Origin: Desulfosporosinus sp. FKB
GTDB taxonomy: Bacteria; Bacillota; Desulfitobacteriia; Desulfitobacteriales; Desulfitobacteriaceae
Reading direction: 5' to 3'
Assembly: GCF_002196705.1 (NCBI RefSeq)
Contig: NZ_NADJ01000038.1
Coordinates: 303,420 to 367,419 of the forward strand
DNA: 64,000 nt
Of the stretch, positions 26,332-34,484 are shown piece by piece. How positions within the stretch are numbered: the stretch's first letter is position 1; every line of letters starts with the position of its first letter. Made by a program: the position numbers and the translations under genes. Under the pieces are notes generated by a model. The model had not been told where the DNA came from. It worked only from the letters and a program-made list of their open reading frames with translations, and searched no databases.

Positions 26332-27919
26332 TAAATCCCGCCTCCTTCATCTGGGCGTTTTCTCGTTTGGCCTGTTGAACATTTCGGTCAAAGTTACCGC
26401 CGTTAATCTCCATCGTCTCTTGTTCCCTCGTACTGAAACCATTTTCCACTCGCATTTGTGCAGCTTCAGCTTCTTTTGTTGGATCAAGTTGGCCGGCGGC
26501 AGGTCCATTCCATTCAGCTCCACACCATGCTTTACGGATAACCGGATCATCAAAAAACCTCGGGGCCTTTATTCTCCCGAGGCTAACCGCTTGAGCAAGC
26601 CATTCTTCATATATCGGCTGGCAAAAATCCTGAGCCATCCAAGCGCGACGCATTTTAAACATTTTCCAGGCCTCAAGAAGTGCCGCTCTTGCTGCAGAAT
26701 AACTGGCCTTAAATGATTTTTGCAACAGTTCTTGAGGAATCTCTAGGGCTGCACCAATATATTTTGAAAGTGCATCCACAAAGCCTTCAAAGGCTGTGTT
26801 GGGCCTGCCTGGATTCGCCATCTCTACGTCCTCACCAGGCTGAAGAATATTGATAGCGCCGTTGCCTAATTTATAGTCCACTGATTCATTGGTTTCTGCT
26901 TGTGGATTTTCCTGGCCCATAGATTCAGGCACCATTGACCCCAAGGGCATTTCACTAGTAGGGCCTTCGGTCTTTACAAATACGGTAAACATGCCTGTTA
27001 CTACTGCAGCCATAAGCTCCGCTTCGGTATATCGCGTGAGTTGCTTCAAAGTTTCAATAACCGGAGCAAGGAAAGGCACACCTCTTCGCTGTTCAGGACG
27101 TTCCGATTCCATGAGATGTAAGACATTGGGCCTGCCGGTTAGAGGCCCAAAAGCTTCAACTCTTGTCCAAGTTAAAGGCGATAAATCACTGGCAAAATAA
27201 AAGGATTGCGGGTAACGATTACAAATCCAATACGCAACAACAGCCCCATTAGCATCAATTTCCACGCCAGATATGACTCGATTGCCATTCGGGGCTTTGC
27301 CTTCAATGGCAAAGATGCTTATTTCGCCGGCAATAACATTGCTAAAAGTATTGGGAGTGCATACTCTGTCTGCCTCAATAAGATGTACTCTCAGGCCATA
27401 AGGCATAAATGGCTGGGGCCTATCCTGTTTTAATAGGGCAAAACCGTCTCCGCTTTGGAGCCATGATAACTGGGCAAGTTGTTGTAGCTCATAAAAGTTG
27501 TTCATTTTTAAAGCGTCGCAATGGACCGATTCCGCCCATAGGGAAAATTCTCTCTCAACGGTCTGTTCCCATTCGTCCGCTTCTTCTTCGGATAATCCAA
27601 GGAAATTAAAATCAATGCGGGATTTTAGCTTAAGCCCTGATCCAATGACATTGGTGCGCGTCGTTTGTATAGATCCTCTGGCCAACGGGGCATTCATGTA
27701 CAAATCACGACACCGATTACGAAGTGTATAAAGATTGAGGTCGATATCTTCTTCCGGGCTGGCGCTCCTGCTTCTCCAACCGCGCATAGATTTTTTACGA
27801 ACGGACGCCCCGCCCTCTGAATAGCCGGTATTCAATACTTTTAGAGCATTTCTGGCGGCTACGCGACGTACTGCCCTATTTGGTGCAAAATACGAAACTG
27901 CTCGGTCGATTAAATTCAA
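26255..27919 (-). CDS. Portal protein (lambda gpB family)
   Basis: This 554-residue protein carries LYTLRNRCRDLYMNAPLARGSIQTTRTNVIGSG-type sequence near residues 60-95, then WLQSGDGFALL, LHLMESERPEQRRGVPFLAPVIETLKQL and SFKASYSAARAALLEAWKMF, the classic gpB pattern. It forms the dodecameric DNA entry ring. The start is TTG with AAAGGTGG upstream. The last 77 bases overlap the protease gene in another frame. Confidence 0.95.
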   Translation of the reverse strand: MNLIDRAVSYFAPNRAVRRVAARNALKVLNTGYSEGGASVRKKSMRGWRSRSASPEEDIDLNLYTLRNRCRDLYMNAPLARGSIQTTRTNVIGSGLKLKSRIDFNFLGLSEEEADEWEQTVEREFSLWAESVHCDALKMNNFYELQQLAQLSWLQSGDGFALLKQDRPQPFMPYGLRVHLIEADRVCTPNTFSNVIAGEISIFAIEGKAPNGNRVISGVEIDANGAVVAYWICNRYPQSFYFASDLSPLTWTRVEAFGPLTGRPNVLHLMESERPEQRRGVPFLAPVIETLKQLTRYTEAELMAAVVTGMFTVFVKTEGPTSEMPLGSMVPESMGQENPQAETNESVDYKLGNGAINILQPGEDVEMANPGRPNTAFEGFVDALSKYIGAALEIPQELLQKSFKASYSAARAALLEAWKMFKMRRAWMAQDFCQPIYEEWLAQAVSLGRIKAPRFFDDPVIRKAWCGAEWNGPAAGQLDPTKEAEAAQMRVENGFSTREQETMEINGGNFDRNVQQAKRENAQMKEAGFNGPAISPSKRQQANNGASDKPDENT

Positions 27920-27937
27920 ATTCTCACCACCTTTCAG

Positions 27938-27972
27938 GGCAAAAAATAAAACACCTTAAATTTTTAGGTGTT
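27938..27972 (-). terminator. Hairpin inside the late operon
   Basis: On the minus strand AACACCT-AAAAATTTA-AGGTGTT is followed by TTATTTTTTG, immediately after the stop of the gpW-like gene. It looks like a weak or regulated terminator between gpW-like and portal genes. Confidence 0.55.
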
Positions 27973-28216
27973 AAATGTCGATCGGAATGGCACCGGCAAC
28001 AAGATTTCTTCCCCTGCCCCTGGATCGGCTTTCTTCCTGAGCGATTTCCTTTTCGAGATATTTAATCATCTCGGCGACTTCCTGTAAATTTGCCCTAGTA
28101 ATCGTCTTTTTCGCTAAGGCATAGCTTTGAGCCCCGTTTAAAATCGAATCCTCACACTGAAGATATTCAGCGAGCCGATTATTCAGAGTTTCTAATCTTG
28201 TTGCCGTAGTAATCAC
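27971..28216 (-). CDS. gpW-like head-tail joining protein (DUF6148-like)
   Basis: This protein of about 81 residues contains TRLETLNNRLAEYLQCEDSILNGAQSYALAKKTITRANLQEV-type sequence, a helix-strand-helix pattern typical of the DUF6148/gpW group encoded between terminase and portal. The start is uncertain: GTG at 28216 lies right against AAAGGA, and an ATT at 28213 has better spacing. The C-terminus is basic (SRSRGRGRN). Confidence 0.75.
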   Translation of the reverse strand: MITTATRLETLNNRLAEYLQCEDSILNGAQSYALAKKTITRANLQEVAEMIKYLEKEIAQEESRSRGRGRNLVAGAIPIDI

Positions 28217-28223
28217 TCCTTTT

Positions 28224-30155
28224 TTACAAATCAATGCCTCTTGAAACAACACCGTAACGCCTTTTTTTCGGCGTGTTGTTGGCAATATTACTAGGCTTTT
28301 GAGGGCTGTTATCGGTCGTTTCACGCAATTTTTTAAGCATTTCCAAGTTAGGCTTCAAGATTTCAAGCGCTGCAGTGGCGTAATTTCGAAGGTCAAACGG
28401 CTCATTGCGTGCCCCGGATGAGCGTTTTTCCCATCGTAATATGGTTTGTCCCCTGGAATAATGGGTTGTTCTGTGCTCAGAAGTCAGCCCTTCGAAGTAA
28501 GTTCGGTCATAACCTTTATCATTATCGATAGGGAAATGGCAATACCCAGGCCCTTCAAACTCAACTTTTAGACGCGAAGTAATGGTATCTTTCCCGGCGT
28601 CAACACCAATGTTAAATAACCACGCTCCGGCATCATTTCGTTTCGTTGGCCGATGAATAAAGGGTATTCCGCTTCCGCCCTGGCCTTTAATGGCCCATAC
28701 TCTATTAATTTCTCGGGCTTTGCAATAACTATAAACAGTATCCGAATGATAACCTGAGTCAATACAGGCCGTCATGATCTGAAGCACCTGGCCATCTTCG
28801 GTAAGGTATTCTTTGTTTAGGATATCGTCGAGCATTTCCCAGGGAGATCGTATTTTCAATCCTTCCGGGCTTGTAATCGTGGTAAGTTGTCCAGGATCGC
28901 CCATAATAACGCCATATTGAATGCCCCAGGACTCCTTTTCCAGGCCCCAGCCTACAATTTCATATTCAAGACGGTTCTTTTGGACGTCAACCCCGCAGGT
29001 TAAAACCAAGACATCCTTTGGAACGTCGCAATCATAGCGTTCCCGCCGCTTAACTAAGTCATCCGATTCAACGCCCTCACCCTTTTCCTCCCAAAGTTCA
29101 CCAAAAAGAGTATTCACGACAACCTTTAGTTTCTGCGGATTATGCTGAGCTTCAAGAAATTTACGTATGATTTTGCTCCAGGATGTCCACGGAGAAGAGA
29201 ACGCATTCAGCCAGAAAGAGCGAACACCATTGTTATAGGCTTCGGGATTGGCTGCTATCCATTTCGCCGGCTGTTTACGCATGACATTCTCGGGTGAAAT
29301 ACACCCACATGAGGGACATGCCCAGCCGCTTATCGTTACGTTATAGGTTTTCTTCTTGCCAACTTTAATTTCCTCATAGTCATATTTCACATTTCCGAAA
29401 ACAATATTATGCCAATCGCCACATTCCGGGCATTGATGACACCACCGTTCCTGAGTTCCAAGATAAAACGACGCCTCAATATTACTGCTGCCTTTAATCG
29501 TCGGCGTTGATACCTCTACGGATTTTGCATTATAAAATGTCGCCTGCCTCGCTTCAGCCAAGGCCCATGGATCACCTTCATCACCGGCACTTATGGCCCA
29601 GCGATCGCGTTCGTCACCAAGGATATATCGTGCTGGAGTTGAGGCCAAAGCCGCGGCGCTGTTTGATCCTATGATCATGAGTGAACCGCCAGGAAATGAC
29701 TTTTGCAGAATAGTATTGCCGCTATCCTTACCCTTGGCATCAGCTACTTTCGACTTTAACGGCTTACTATCGCGGATCATTGGGGCCACACGGAGACGGG
29801 AAAACTTTTTAGCTTCCACAACAGACGGTTGTACAAAAATGATGGTTCCAGGATCTTGGTCGATGATATAGCCAATAACATTAAGTTCAAACTCGGATTT
29901 CCCGACCTGTGACGCAGCTACCATGATAATATGATGAACCTTTGCATCACTAAAAGCATTCATCGGCTCTTCCAGATAAGGGGTTCGCGAAGTTCTCCAT
30001 GGTCCGGCCTCTGCTGAACTCTCAGGGGATAGGCGGCGGTTCCTGTCAGCCCATTCCGAAACAGTGAGGTCTTCGGGAGGCTTGAAGTTTTTGAGCGCAT
30101 TCGAAATGGCTGCATTCAGCCGGTCGATCGCTCGCTTATCCTTCGTCCGGGCCAT
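28224..30155 (-). CDS. Terminase large subunit (lambda gpA family)
   Basis: This 643-residue protein has the N-terminal LTVSEWADRNRRLSPESSAEAG typical of GpA, then Walker A AASQVGKSEFEL and TIIFVQPSVVEAKKFSRLRVAPMI. Zinc-binding CPECGDW and CPSCGCI follow, then the nuclease domain (LTCGVDVQKNRLEYEIVGWG, CIDSGYHSDTVYSYCK). It packages DNA into the prohead and cuts it. Its start overlaps the small subunit gene by 20 bases. Confidence 0.96.
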   Translation of the reverse strand: MARTKDKRAIDRLNAAISNALKNFKPPEDLTVSEWADRNRRLSPESSAEAGPWRTSRTPYLEEPMNAFSDAKVHHIIMVAASQVGKSEFELNVIGYIIDQDPGTIIFVQPSVVEAKKFSRLRVAPMIRDSKPLKSKVADAKGKDSGNTILQKSFPGGSLMIIGSNSAAALASTPARYILGDERDRWAISAGDEGDPWALAEARQATFYNAKSVEVSTPTIKGSSNIEASFYLGTQERWCHQCPECGDWHNIVFGNVKYDYEEIKVGKKKTYNVTISGWACPSCGCISPENVMRKQPAKWIAANPEAYNNGVRSFWLNAFSSPWTSWSKIIRKFLEAQHNPQKLKVVVNTLFGELWEEKGEGVESDDLVKRRERYDCDVPKDVLVLTCGVDVQKNRLEYEIVGWGLEKESWGIQYGVIMGDPGQLTTITSPEGLKIRSPWEMLDDILNKEYLTEDGQVLQIMTACIDSGYHSDTVYSYCKAREINRVWAIKGQGGSGIPFIHRPTKRNDAGAWLFNIGVDAGKDTITSRLKVEFEGPGYCHFPIDNDKGYDRTYFEGLTSEHRTTHYSRGQTILRWEKRSSGARNEPFDLRNYATAALEILKPNLEMLKKLRETTDNSPQKPSNIANNTPKKRRYGVVSRGIDL

Positions 30156-30720
30156 CTTTCTCCTGCTCTTTCCAACCTTGACGTTCCCTTACCCGCCGTT
30201 TATATTCTTCGGGATCGTAACGATAGTTAGAAAGATCATTAAGGATACCGAAACATTCTTGCTTAATGCGTTCTGAGGCTTCAGCGGCTGTCGTAATACC
30301 GGCAACATCAATGGCTAAACGTCCAGGCAAAGCCATAATCATACTTCGAATTGAAAAGACTAAATCGGTTGTCATAGCTTCAACGTCCTCACTACGATGC
30401 ATTTTCCCCTCAAGCTCATCCAATTCAAGAGCTGCCATACTGGCTTTGCTTTCTTTCAGATCCGCTTCAGCTTTTGACTTTCTAGCCTCGTTCTTTAATG
30501 CTTCACTATTTTTAGGCTCGCGGTTGTTAATTTTATTGCTGAGGTATTTAATATACCCCTGAACCGTTGGCATAAGGTCATAACAATTGGCATTCTTAAC
30601 CTTGGTGGCAACAATGACTCCCTCTTTAGTGAGCTGTTGAATCCTACGCTTCGATACACCAAAAACCTCGGCGAGGTAATCACTGCCCACTAGTTTTGCG
30701 TTCGATTCATTGTCTGACAT
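30136..30720 (-). CDS. Terminase small subunit (Nu1-like)
   Basis: This 194-residue protein has an N-terminal winged helix (YLAEVFGVSKRRIQQLTKEG) like Nu1. A long charged coiled region (KNEARKSKAEADLKESKASMAALELDELEG) follows, then a C-terminal domain (IRSMIMALPGRLA) seen in phage small terminases. It recognises the packaging site. The start at 30720 is supported by GAGGAGG; the longer frame has no ribosome site. Confidence 0.9.
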   Translation of the reverse strand: MSDNESNAKLVGSDYLAEVFGVSKRRIQQLTKEGVIVATKVKNANCYDLMPTVQGYIKYLSNKINNREPKNSEALKNEARKSKAEADLKESKASMAALELDELEGKMHRSEDVEAMTTDLVFSIRSMIMALPGRLAIDVAGITTAAEASERIKQECFGILNDLSNYRYDPEEYKRRVRERQGWKEQEKDGPDEG

Positions 30721-30776
30721 TTTACCTGCCTCCTCGATTTGGCGAAACGAAACGCCCCAAAAAAATTTTTTCAAAA

Positions 30777-30998
30777 CTAGTTTTTTTTCGGGACTCGCAA
30801 GACCCGCATTTGGTCAAGTTCTCTGGAAGTACCTTGAACGTCTAAGTTAGTCAACTTGACACTTCTGTTGCCCACATCACTCTTCTCTTTCTCCTTAGTA
30901 CACTCTAGACATAACAAACTTTCTTGAAAAGAGAAGTATTTCTTTTTACATCTTGTACATTGGAAAAGGATTGGCTCAATTCTCGTTCTCTTGACCAA
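30777..30998 (-). CDS. Small zinc-ribbon protein
   Basis: This protein of about 73 residues has CTRCKKKYFSFQESLLCLEC, one four-cysteine zinc ribbon near the N-terminus, and then a basic tail ending RVLRVPKKN. AGGAGTG lies six bases before a TTG at 30998; a GTG three codons earlier is the alternative. It is just upstream of the small terminase on the same strand, so it may be the first gene of the late operon. Function is unknown. Confidence 0.6.
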   Translation of the reverse strand: MVKRTRIEPILFQCTRCKKKYFSFQESLLCLECTKEKEKSDVGNRSVKLTNLDVQGTSRELDQMRVLRVPKKN

Positions 30999-31168
30999 GA
31001 CTCTCACTCCTATTCCGCAAAAGAAAAGAGCCCTCAGGCTAATTAAAAACTAACTCCTATATAAAGATCGCATTTAAACAAGGGTATTACAAATTTGCAT
31101 GATTATGGATTTCACCATGCAGGATTTGCCTCTTTCTTTCCAGAATTAGTAGATTGGAGGTGTTCTAT

Positions 31169-31684
31169 ATGACCTGGTTACCTGATTGGTATTATGAATG
31201 GTTAAAGGTAAACGGTTATGAATTATATGCAACTATAATTAGCGCAATATTACTACCAATTATGTTATATTCTCTCCTGCGATTATCCGACAAGTGGAAT
31301 GAAAATAATGAAGAAACAACTGAAAGCTTAAAGATGGAAACCAATATTGACAAGCTTAATCTATTATCTAAAAAGGTCGAAGCTGTATCAAAGGAATTAA
31401 ACCAAACTTTTAATTTATTGGCTTACGATTTATCAAAACGAATAGAGATAATTGATAAACAAAAAAAGAATATTAATTATCTCAAAGAGCAAGAAAAACA
31501 ATTACAAGACGATGTAGATGTTCTCAAAAACACATCTGTCGAATCTGCTGAGTATTTTTACAGAGCTATAAAAAGTTATTACAGCGAAGTAGAAAAAAAA
31601 AGTTCTATGCGAGCTACTCTTTTCTTTTTCCTGGGTATACTTTCGGGAATTATAATTGATATCGTTAAAGGATTATTTTTTTAG
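31169..31684 (+). CDS. Two-TM coiled-coil membrane protein
   Basis: This 171-residue protein has an N-terminal membrane helix (near ATIISAILLPIMLYSLL), about 100 residues of heptad-like helix (KKVEAVSKELNQTFNLLAYDLSKR), and a C-terminal membrane helix (ATLFFFLGILSGIIIDIV). GGAGGTG precedes the ATG at 31169. It is on the strand opposite to the phage late genes and is AT-rich, so it is probably an independently expressed lysogenic gene. Exclusion of other phages is possible but unproven. Confidence 0.75.
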   Translation: MTWLPDWYYEWLKVNGYELYATIISAILLPIMLYSLLRLSDKWNENNEETTESLKMETNIDKLNLLSKKVEAVSKELNQTFNLLAYDLSKRIEIIDKQKKNINYLKEQEKQLQDDVDVLKNTSVESAEYFYRAIKSYYSEVEKKSSMRATLFFFLGILSGIIIDIVKGLFF

Positions 31685-31739
31685 GTTTAATAGCTCTTCA
31701 TTAGCAAAATTATCCCTTCTGATACTCTATTTAAACTAC

Positions 31740-31762
31740 AAAAAGCCGCCCTTTCGGACGGC
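31740..31762 (-). terminator. Terminator of the early minus-strand operon
   Basis: On the minus strand GCCGTCC-GAAA-GGGCGGC is followed by TTTTTGT: a perfect short stem with a stable tetraloop. It ends leftward transcription arriving from the early genes. Confidence 0.88.
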
Positions 31763-31890
31763 CTCTCTTAATACCATGATACCACTGATTTGCACCTAAG
31801 CACTGCTAATTTTGTGCCAGATTTCTGCCAAAACACAAAAATAATTCAGCGGAAAATTATTTTCAAATATTATGGCTAGGGAGGATCAAT

Positions 31891-32826
31891 ATGAATGACT
31901 TAATTAGTGTTAGAGAGTATGCTAATAAGATTGACGAAGTTACAATGAAACAATTTGGGAAAGATATAACTATTGACCTTGACTTTATTCTTGAAGAGAA
32001 AAAAAAGGAATTTAGGAGTCTCATTGAAAACAGGCTTGAAGATTTTATAGTTTTATTTGATATTGCACTGAAATTATCAATTCAGATTCATGAAATATGT
32101 AAAAAGAATAATTCAGAAAGCAAAACCAGCTTAGCATTAGTAGTATTAAGCGCAAAAATAGTAACCATGATGATAAGTATTAGGACATTACTCTATAGTG
32201 GTATGATGGACGGAATAAAATGTTTACAGCGATCACTAATTGAAACAATAAATCTATTTTTCTCTTGTTTAAGTAATAAAGAATTTAGCAATAAATTTGC
32301 CAATAAGGAGGAAATGTATGATAACGACGAATTTTGGAATAAAAATATCTCTCGTGGAAAACTCAATAAAGACATTGTGCGATTATTTAGTAAGCTAGAT
32401 TATAAACAAGAATTTATTGATTACTTTCGTAATCGAAGAAATGAACAGCAAAAATTTTTGTCTAATTCAATTCATTCATCATTTAACTCGTCGTTTTCGA
32501 ACTTTATTATGATAACTTTAGACTTTAAATATAATGATGATTGCTATGGTAAAGTGACCACAGCCTACCCCAACATGATATTAAGTCTTTTGGAAGATAT
32601 CAATATTTTGTCAATGGTATTCTATGATTCAGTAAATAAAAAGATATCTGAACACTTTCTGACATTTGATTTTGGAAAAGACAATTTTGTATATTGTCAT
32701 TTTTATAATCAATATAAAATTCTATTTGAAGAATATCATCTTAGGCTTAAAAATGAAGGGGATAAATACTCTCAAATGTTAAAAGAGGCATACAATTTTT
32801 TCCTTCAAAATCAATTCAAAGATTAA
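31891..32826 (+). CDS. Unknown cytoplasmic helical protein, cargo gene
   Basis: This 311-residue, AT-rich, mostly helical protein has no membrane segment. The middle (MDGIKCLQRSLIETINLFFSCL) and the later LSNSIHSSFNSSF faintly recall the DUF5677/HEPN-like style of Arg/Glu helix followed by an Asn-x-x-His element; I cannot confirm this. GGGAGGA seven bases before the ATG fixes the start. It is wedged between the ArpU-like gene and the early terminator on the opposite strand, with its stop overlapping the stop region of its neighbour. This placement fits a defence or lysogenic-conversion gene. Confidence 0.7.
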   Translation: MNDLISVREYANKIDEVTMKQFGKDITIDLDFILEEKKKEFRSLIENRLEDFIVLFDIALKLSIQIHEICKKNNSESKTSLALVVLSAKIVTMMISIRTLLYSGMMDGIKCLQRSLIETINLFFSCLSNKEFSNKFANKEEMYDNDEFWNKNISRGKLNKDIVRLFSKLDYKQEFIDYFRNRRNEQQKFLSNSIHSSFNSSFSNFIMITLDFKYNDDCYGKVTTAYPNMILSLLEDINILSMVFYDSVNKKISEHFLTFDFGKDNFVYCHFYNQYKILFEEYHLRLKNEGDKYSQMLKEAYNFFLQNQFKD

Positions 32827-33326
32827 GGTGATACCCACCCTAACTCCTCAAAACTAATCTGCTCTCTCTTTACATACCCAAACAACTGAGCAGCTAGAAC
32901 AATAAGCTCGTCCTTCAATCTGTAATACGACCTCACAGCCATCCCAATCTCACCAGCTACCCAAAAATCCTTATTAAATCTTTGCATATACTTAAGCTCA
33001 ATCAATTTCTTTTCTGTCGATCCTAAAGAATTAAGAATCATATCTACCTCACGGATCTTTAGCCTTAAATCCCTGATTTCAATCTCCATTTCTAATCTAC
33101 TCTCCGCATATCCCCCTGTCTTATCACTAATACTTCCAATAGAACGGCCAGGACTTAGACTAAGCTGAGCCGTATTGCTCGGAAATTCAGTCTCAAGCTG
33201 TGCAATAAGTATTTGTAGACGAAGTTTATCCTGCGTGTAAGTCATGAACCGACGGATCGTTTGTCGGTACCATAACGGCTTTACACGCTTTTTCTTTTCT
33301 GTTGTCACAATTTCAGCCTCGCCCAA
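32823..33326 (-). CDS. ArpU/RinA-like late transcription regulator
   Basis: This 167-residue protein is basic at the N-terminus, with LILNSLGSTEKKLIELKYMQ-type sequence near residues 95-115. A C-terminal sigma-region-4-like helix-turn-helix (WVAGEIGMAVRSYYRLKDELI) follows. ArpU/RinA-type proteins at this position activate late genes in Firmicutes phages. The TTG start has GGAGGG seven bases upstream. It is the last early gene before the late block, as expected. Confidence 0.8.
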   Translation of the reverse strand: MGEAEIVTTEKKKRVKPLWYRQTIRRFMTYTQDKLRLQILIAQLETEFPSNTAQLSLSPGRSIGSISDKTGGYAESRLEMEIEIRDLRLKIREVDMILNSLGSTEKKLIELKYMQRFNKDFWVAGEIGMAVRSYYRLKDELIVLAAQLFGYVKREQISFEELGWVSP

Positions 33327-33356
33327 GCCCTTTCCCTCCTTATCCGCAGGAATAAC

Positions 33357-33704
33357 TTATCGTTTAGTTTCCCTTCCCGCTAAATCCTGACCAGCTTCCC
33401 ACTCCCGATAAATTGCAAACCACTGCTCAGCATCCATACATATTTTCCAATTCTCACGATTTCGGCGGAAGGCCACAATTGGCATTTCTCCCTCTTTGGC
33501 GTCCCTGCGACTTTGGGCCATAGCCTCTTCAATGTTCAGCTTTTCGACTCTCTTACACTCAATATGAATCCCAGGAAGGCCAACAACATCTTCACCCTCG
33601 ATACCGCAGAATTGTTGTCCGCGCCTGCAGTTGTATCCTTGATCTCGGCAGAGGCGGGCGAATTCGCGTTCACCTTCTGCTCCTTTTGCTCGGCTATTTG
33701 TCAT
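33357..33704 (-). CDS. Phage Holliday-junction resolvase-like nuclease
   Basis: This 115-residue PD-(D/E)xK-type protein begins SRAKGAEGEREFARLCRDQG, then CRRGQQFCG, and has the catalytic strand DVVGLPGIHIECKRVEKL with Asp and Glu-x-Lys, followed by EEAMAQSRRDA. This pattern is shared by small phage resolvases that cut branched DNA during replication and packaging. It overlaps the metallopeptidase-like gene by four bases. Confidence 0.85.
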   Translation of the reverse strand: MTNSRAKGAEGEREFARLCRDQGYNCRRGQQFCGIEGEDVVGLPGIHIECKRVEKLNIEEAMAQSRRDAKEGEMPIVAFRRNRENWKICMDAEQWFAIYREWEAGQDLAGRETKR

Positions 33705-34222
33705 TGGGCCATCTTCATCTCCTGTTCACGCTCTGCATCATAGATAGTCATTTGGTAATCTGCCTTTCTTACGGCCTCAGCAAACTTTTCAATTCCATAA
33801 TCCCAAAGTCCATGACGATGAATCACGTCTGAAAATTCTTCAACGTCATGCTCACGTACATACCAGCTATCAGGATCGCTTTTCTTGGCCCATTCCTTGC
33901 GAATAACTTTTCCTGTTTCCGGGTTGATTACTTCCATTCCCGTTTTACGCTGAATATGGCAAAGTTCATGATCAACCAAGGCCTCAAGCCTGTCCATGGA
34001 CCAATTTTCAAGGGCAACATCGATAATAAAAACATGAAACATCATGCCCGTTAAGAAACGTTCGAAACTTGAGCATTTCTTGCATTTGCCTGCCCAATCC
34101 ACTCCACTGTCATCACGAGTGTAATATTCTATGAGTTCCTTAGCATCCTTAAGATGCGGATGGTGTTCGTCAATCAATCTCTCAGCGATATCTCGAATTC
34201 TTGGCGATTTTTCGTAACCCAT
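33701..34222 (-). CDS. Putative phage metallopeptidase
   Basis: This 173-residue protein contains LEALVDHELCHIQRK. HELCH matches HExxH and would bind zinc, with a later acidic helix (DVEEFSDVIHRHG) possibly supplying a third ligand. CKKC at about residue 47 may bind another metal. Proteins of this type are common in early regions of Firmicutes phages, with no known substrate. GAGAGGA lies upstream of the ATG. Confidence 0.8.
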   Translation of the reverse strand: MGYEKSPRIRDIAERLIDEHHPHLKDAKELIEYYTRDDSGVDWAGKCKKCSSFERFLTGMMFHVFIIDVALENWSMDRLEALVDHELCHIQRKTGMEVINPETGKVIRKEWAKKSDPDSWYVREHDVEEFSDVIHRHGLWDYGIEKFAEAVRKADYQMTIYDAEREQEMKMAQ

Positions 34223-34295
34223 TGCGTATCCTCTCTTTCTTGTAACACTTGTCTTCTATCGCTCATAAGCTACCCTTGAAGGTGGTGAAACAATA

Positions 34296-34469
34296 GTGTT
34301 GTTAAGCTGTCCCAATTGCCAGAACATGGATCACTTAAGCAAGTGGATCCAACATACAGCCGAAATCTTAAGGATAAACATAATTCCAGCTGCTATAAGT
34401 CCTATTTATTTCTGTACAAATTGTTTAAATGCTTCGGCTAGCGCAAACCTTCCTCGCATCGAGCATTAA
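34296..34469 (+). CDS. Small zinc-ribbon protein on opposite strand
   Basis: This is a 57-codon plus-strand frame between two minus-strand genes, starting GTG TTG with AAGGTGGTG upstream. The product begins MLLSCPNCQNMDHLSKW and later has YFCTNCLNAS: two CxxC pairs 35 residues apart, as in small zinc ribbons. The paired cysteines argue that it is real. It fills an otherwise unexplained 262-base gap. Function is unknown. Confidence 0.5.
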   Translation: MLLSCPNCQNMDHLSKWIQHTAEILRINIIPAAISPIYFCTNCLNASASANLPRIEH

Positions 34470-34484
34470 ACACCGGTTATTGCC

